A stretch of 54,075 nucleotides of DNA, taken from positions 1 through 54,075 of the forward strand of contig NZ_SDWV01000030.1 in assembly GCF_004137345.1 (NCBI RefSeq). Direction: 5' to 3'. This DNA is from Nocardioides zhouii. GTDB taxonomy: Bacteria; Actinomycetota; Actinomycetes; Propionibacteriales; Nocardioidaceae. Under the pieces are notes generated by a model. The model was given only the letters and a program-made list of their open reading frames with translations. It did no database searches and was not told the DNA's origin. Below are positions 50,952 to 54,075 of the stretch, piece after piece. The translations under genes were made by a program, and so were the position numbers. Numbering within the stretch: position 1 is the stretch's first letter; every line of letters starts with the position of its first letter.

Positions 50952-51569
50952 GTGCGTTTGAAGTTCCGCCCTGTCGACAGCTCGTTCTACGACCTGTTCG
51001 CCGAAGCCGCGAACCACCTCGTCGTCGGAGCCCAGCTCCTCAGCGAAATGCTGGCAGACGGCTCGCCGAAGGCCGAGATCGCGCAGAGGATGCGCGAGGC
51101 CGAGCACGCCGCCGACGAGACGACCCACTCGATCGTGCGCCGCGTCAACAGCACCTTCGTGACGCCGTTCGACCGCGAGGACATCTACAACCTGGCCTCG
51201 GCGCTCGACGACGTGATGGACATGATGGACGAGGCCGTCGACCTCGTCCTCCTCTACGAGGTCACGTCGCTGCCGCCGGAGACCACCCAGCAGGTCGAGG
51301 TGCTGCAGCGCTGCGCCGAGCTCACTGCTGCGGCGATGCCGTCCCTGGAGTCGATGTCCTCGCTGGACGAGTACTGGATCGAGATCAACCGCCTCGAGAA
51401 CATGGGCGACAAGTCCTTCCGGCGGATCCTGGCCCACCTGTTCAGCGGCGAGTACAAGGCCATGCAGGTGCTCAAGCTGAAGGACGTCGTCGAGGCTCTC
51501 GAAGGGGCGATCGACGCGTTCGAGAAGGTCGCCAACATCGTGGAACAGATCGCGGTCAAGGAGTCCTAG
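50952..51569 (+). CDS. DUF47 (PhoU-like) Pit accessory protein
   Basis: 205 residues, all-helical: FRPVDSSFYDLFAEAANHLVVGA ... EHAADETTHSIVRRVNSTFVTPFDREDIYNLASALDDVMDMMDEAVDL. DUF47 proteins accompany Pit transporters and regulate low-affinity phosphate uptake. GTG 50952 has GGAG 8 nt before it and gives the standard N-terminus; ATG 50913 would add 13 residues. pit follows 46 bp later. Confidence 0.87.
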   Translation: MRLKFRPVDSSFYDLFAEAANHLVVGAQLLSEMLADGSPKAEIAQRMREAEHAADETTHSIVRRVNSTFVTPFDREDIYNLASALDDVMDMMDEAVDLVLLYEVTSLPPETTQQVEVLQRCAELTAAAMPSLESMSSLDEYWIEINRLENMGDKSFRRILAHLFSGEYKAMQVLKLKDVVEALEGAIDAFEKVANIVEQIAVKES

Positions 51570-51615
51570 GGATGAGTGCTGACGCCCTCCCGACGACTTC
51601 CAGGAGCTGCTCCTG

Positions 51616-52611
51616 ATGGAACTCGCGATCATCATCGCGGTCGTCGTCGTGGCCCTGGTGTTCGACTACACCAATGGGTTCCACGACGCGGCCAACGCGA
51701 TCGCCACGTCCGTGTCCACGGGCGCCCTGAAGCCTCGCGTGGCCCTGGCCATGGCGGCCGTCATGAACTTCGTCGGCGCCTTCCTGGGCCAGAAGGTCGC
51801 CCAGACCGTCTCGGACACCATCGATCCCGGACCCGGCAGCCACGGGCTGGTGATCGTGATGTGCGGCCTGCTCGGCGCGATCACGTGGAACCTCATCACC
51901 TGGTACTACGGCCTGCCGTCCTCCTCCTCGCACGCCCTCATCGGCGGCCTGGTCGGCGCGGCAGTCGTCGCCGGCGCGTCCGCCAACTGGGCGCTGGTGA
52001 TCGAGAAGGTCGTCATCCCGATGTTCATCTCCCCCGTGGTGGCGTTCACGCTCGGCTTCGCGCTGATGCTGGCGATCATGTGGCTCTTCCGCAACGCCAA
52101 CCCGAGCAAGGCCAACCGCGGCTTCAAGGTCGCCCAGACCGTCTCCGCCGCGGCGATGGCCCTCGGCCACGGCCTCCAGGACGCCCAGAAGACGATGGGC
52201 GTCATCTTCCTGGCGCTGCTCACCGGCGGCTACGTCTCCGAGTCCGACGGACTGCCCCTGTGGGTGATCCTCGCGGCGGCGACCGCCATCTCGCTCGGCA
52301 CCTGGTCGGGCGGCTGGCGCATCATGCGCACCCTCGGTCGTCGCATCATCCACCTCGACCCGCCCCGCGGCTTCGCGGCCGAGTCGGTGGCGGCCTCCGT
52401 CCTCTACACGACGGCGTACGTCTTCGAGGCTCCGATCTCGACCACCCACACCATCACCTCCGCGGTCATGGGCGTCGGCGCGACCAAGCGGCTCTCCGCG
52501 GTCCGCTGGGGCGTCGCGAAGTCGATCCTGACCGCCTGGGTGCTGACCTTCCCGGCCGCCGCCCTCGTCGCCGCGATCTGCTACGGGATCGCCCACCTCT
52601 TCCTCCCCTGA
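51616..52611 (+). CDS. pit: Inorganic phosphate transporter (Pit)
   Basis: Low-affinity metal-phosphate symporter. 331 residues, about nine or ten membrane helices, with the duplicated Pit signature FDYTNGFHDAANAIATSVSTGAL and, later, ALGHGLQDAQKTMG. The GLPSSSSHALIGGLVGA and APISTTHTITSAVMGVG segments form the transport core. AGGAGCTGCTCCT just before the ATG supplies the ribosome site and is palindromic, so it could fold over the start region. Followed by the family-2 hairpin. Confidence 0.93.
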   Translation: MELAIIIAVVVVALVFDYTNGFHDAANAIATSVSTGALKPRVALAMAAVMNFVGAFLGQKVAQTVSDTIDPGPGSHGLVIVMCGLLGAITWNLITWYYGLPSSSSHALIGGLVGAAVVAGASANWALVIEKVVIPMFISPVVAFTLGFALMLAIMWLFRNANPSKANRGFKVAQTVSAAAMALGHGLQDAQKTMGVIFLALLTGGYVSESDGLPLWVILAAATAISLGTWSGGWRIMRTLGRRIIHLDPPRGFAAESVAASVLYTTAYVFEAPISTTHTITSAVMGVGATKRLSAVRWGVAKSILTAWVLTFPAAALVAAICYGIAHLFLP

Positions 52612-52624
52612 TCCCCCCTCCCTC

Positions 52625-52688
52625 GGTATCTAGGGACGATCTCGTAGGTGTCTAGGGCGGTGCGCCTACCAGAACGTCCCTAGATACC
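52625..52688. repeat. Palindromic repeat, family 2, left end of element C
   Basis: GGTATCTAGGGACG (52625-52638) pairs with CGTCCCTAGATACC (52675-52688); with two mismatches the stem extends to 24 bp. Lies between pit and the convergent element gene. Its right arm is identical over 27 bp to that of the copy at 53906. Confidence 0.9.
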
Positions 52689-52703
52689 CGGCCCACAGAC
52701 GAC

Positions 52704-53780
52704 TCAGGACGCCCGGCGGTACCGGAGCACCCGGGATCGCTCGGCCACGGACAGGCCACGTCGTTGGTCGACCGTGAAGGTCGGCGTCCACCAGTCGGGC
52801 AGGCCCGGCAACCACAGACGTGACTCGGGCGGACGGCGCCCCGCGCGTGCGTACGCCTCCCCGAGCCGCGCCCGGAACGGGTCCCTGTCGGCCAGGTCGC
52901 CTGCCATCATCGTCGCGCCCTCGAGGCCGAGCGCTCGGTAAGCAGCCTCCTTCGCGACGTCGACGTGCCGCACGGCGCCGGCCAGGTGCAGGCCCCCGTC
53001 GTACATCCCGTAGACCCCGGCCTGGACGTCGAGCAGGTCGGGCGTCCCCACGAAGCGGCCGGCGAGGTCGAACACCGGGCAGTTGGCCAGTGGCCTGCCG
53101 AAGCCGCTCTCCTGCCAGGTGCGCCTCATCACCGGCTCCCGGGGCGACCAGCTGTTCTCCTCCAGGTTCGCGAGCAGCTCGCGGACGCGCGCCACGCCCT
53201 GCCTGATCCACAGCGCCGAGTCGACGTACTCAGCCAGCTCGGCGACGGACACCAGGTCGTCGTAGGCAGCCATCTCGAACGCGACGACGGCCTCCTCGTC
53301 GGATCGCGCCTTGCGCATCTCGAAGGCGACACTCCACAACGGGCTGGTGACACGAATCCCTCGGACGCGACGGATCGCCCCAGCGGGTACGAGCTCTTGG
53401 CTCACTTCGATGTGATGGTCCGGGCGGAGGGTGTGGCGACTGCCGAGAGCCAGCGTCACGGGCCGCGGCTCCATCCGGGGCCCGATGCCCTCGAACCAGC
53501 GTGCCCCGAGCCAGCCCAGCGCCGCCCAGCCCGTGACAGCACCATGTGCTGGGAGCCTCGACACCGCCTCCACGATCCGTTGGCCGACGGTCTGCTCCAC
53601 GCCGGAAGGCACCCACAGCCCGCCGCCGACGGGCCTGAACGCGCCCGAGCGGGTCTGCCAGTCGGTCGGCCCGCCCGCGTCGTGGCGGCGTACGGGCCAC
53701 ACGAGGTCGGGTAGCAGTCCCTCACGGGGACCGAGACCACGCAATGGCCACGCGCCCGGCACCCAGCGCTCTTCGTCCAT
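52704..53780 (-). CDS. Divergent AbiEi/DUF559-like protein
   Basis: 358 residues. The middle (PLWSVAFEMRKARSDEEAVVAFEMAAYDDLV) and end (FDLAGRFVGTPDLLDVQAGVYGMYDGGLHL, RHVDVAKEAAYRALGLEGATMM) follow the C-terminal Vsr/DUF559-like layout. PDLLD supplies an Asp, but the usual G-E-Y-D-G is GMYDG, with Met in place of the Glu, so activity may be lost. The N-terminal third is unlike the classic AbiEi helix. ATG 53780 chosen; ATG 53849 is also open. Enclosed by family-2 hairpins. Confidence 0.6.
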   Translation of the reverse strand: MDEERWVPGAWPLRGLGPREGLLPDLVWPVRRHDAGGPTDWQTRSGAFRPVGGGLWVPSGVEQTVGQRIVEAVSRLPAHGAVTGWAALGWLGARWFEGIGPRMEPRPVTLALGSRHTLRPDHHIEVSQELVPAGAIRRVRGIRVTSPLWSVAFEMRKARSDEEAVVAFEMAAYDDLVSVAELAEYVDSALWIRQGVARVRELLANLEENSWSPREPVMRRTWQESGFGRPLANCPVFDLAGRFVGTPDLLDVQAGVYGMYDGGLHLAGAVRHVDVAKEAAYRALGLEGATMMAGDLADRDPFRARLGEAYARAGRRPPESRLWLPGLPDWWTPTFTVDQRRGLSVAERSRVLRYRRAS

Positions 53781-53905
53781 CCACCGAGCATCGGCAGAGC
53801 CACCGACCGGTGCGTCCGGTTGTCCCCAAGGCGCCCTCCAGACCGCCATCCGACTGCTCTGTGGACAGTTGGTGGCCCGGCCTCGTCGTGGTGGACCGCC
53901 GACCT

Positions 53906-53975
53906 CTGGGTATCTAGGGACGTTCTGGTAGGTCGTACCCCCGTATCGCCTACCAGAACGTCCCTAGATACCCAG
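53906..53975. repeat. Palindromic repeat, family 2, right end of element C
   Basis: A perfect 27-bp stem (53906-53932 with 53949-53975, arms beginning CTGGGTATCTAGGGACG) and a 16-nt loop, about 125 bp upstream of the gene's start. The remaining 100 bp to the window end hold no recognisable gene. Confidence 0.93.
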
Positions 53976-54075
53976 ACACGGAAAGGCGGCCAGGGCGACG
54001 GGACTGTTTCAGTAACGGTGTTTCCGGCGGTTTCCATTAGTAGGTCTCTGCTGCCGGCCAGCGGTCGGCGAAGGT

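Larger units (their letters stand above)
52625..53975 (-). mobile_element. Hairpin-bounded element C carrying a divergent AbiEi/DUF559-like gene
   Basis: About 1350 bp, bracketed by two family-2 hairpins with a single gene between. A third family-2 hairpin stands alone at 46238. The arrangement parallels elements A and B. No transposase seen; element status is inferred from the repeats. Confidence 0.5.

Noticed and set aside
53976..54075. Possible gene start or regulatory site at the window edge
   Set aside because: No frame, ribosome site or recognisable operator could be supported in the last 100 bp.

Overview
The window is a high-GC chromosomal segment of an actinomycete. Mycothiol synthase, a GlnR-type orphan regulator, DUF1416 beside a rhodanese, an XRE-HBHA-DUF2516 trio with the mycobacterial gene order, and frequent GTACG codon contexts point to Actinomycetota, most likely Nocardioidaceae (inference from gene content and style, not from a marker gene). 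I see no rRNA, tRNA, CRISPR array, prophage or classical transposase.

Layout. 0-7 kb: exopolysaccharide machinery (GT4 glycosyltransferase, polyprenyl glycosylphosphotransferase, Wzz/BY-kinase) followed by a small HPr-kinase-like/PqqD/nucleotidyltransferase cluster with a VanZ-like gene. 7-15 kb: acyl-CoA dehydrogenase, F420 reductase, DJ-1/PfpI protein, a secreted GH55-like protein behind a CebR-like operator, a RibD-C reductase and a DHPS-like protein. 15-24 kb: cell-wall amidase and nucleotide-sugar genes (GalE, two tandem GDP-mannose dehydratases, RmlA, RmlB and a fused RmlC-RmlD) with a DUF4012 envelope protein. 24-30 kb: DUF2516/HBHA/XRE, asparaginase, and a cysC-phosphatase-TauE operon. 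30-36 kb: BKACE, Dtd, two secreted GH16 glucanases and cysDN. 36-39.3 kb: an XRE-TPR regulator, a 40-residue secreted peptide ending Trp-Cys-Cys, and a PAS histidine kinase. 39.4-43.4 kb: sulfurtransferase operon with a Cys-containing leader peptide, thioredoxin, MoaD, GlnR. 43.4-52.6 kb: M48 protease, MshD, YgfZ, Fur, nitrobindin-like, DsrE, Ppk and a DUF47-Pit phosphate pair.

The most unusual content lies between these genes. (1) Three solitary genes of one architecture (AbiEi-like winged helix plus a DUF559/Vsr-like PD-(D/E)XK fold, one frameshifted and one divergent) are each bracketed by their own family of palindromic hairpins. Two of the hairpin families also occur as solo copies at convergent gene ends, one of them a perfect 73-bp copy. 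This looks like a REP/RAYT-like or MITE-like mobile system built on a different enzyme. (2) An XRE-TPR regulator sits convergent to a tiny exported peptide, with shared TGGCAAA motifs, like a peptide-pheromone (RRNPP-type) circuit. (3) A 69-bp, 22-codon leader ORF is present almost identically before two unrelated genes (acyl-CoA dehydrogenase and glnR), overlapping each start codon as ATGA. (4) Many genes have a TANNNT box 6-7 nt before the start codon, implying leaderless transcripts; I used this to choose several starts.

There is no stretch over about 300 bases without a described feature. The longest non-coding gaps are 37533-37820 and 53781-54075.
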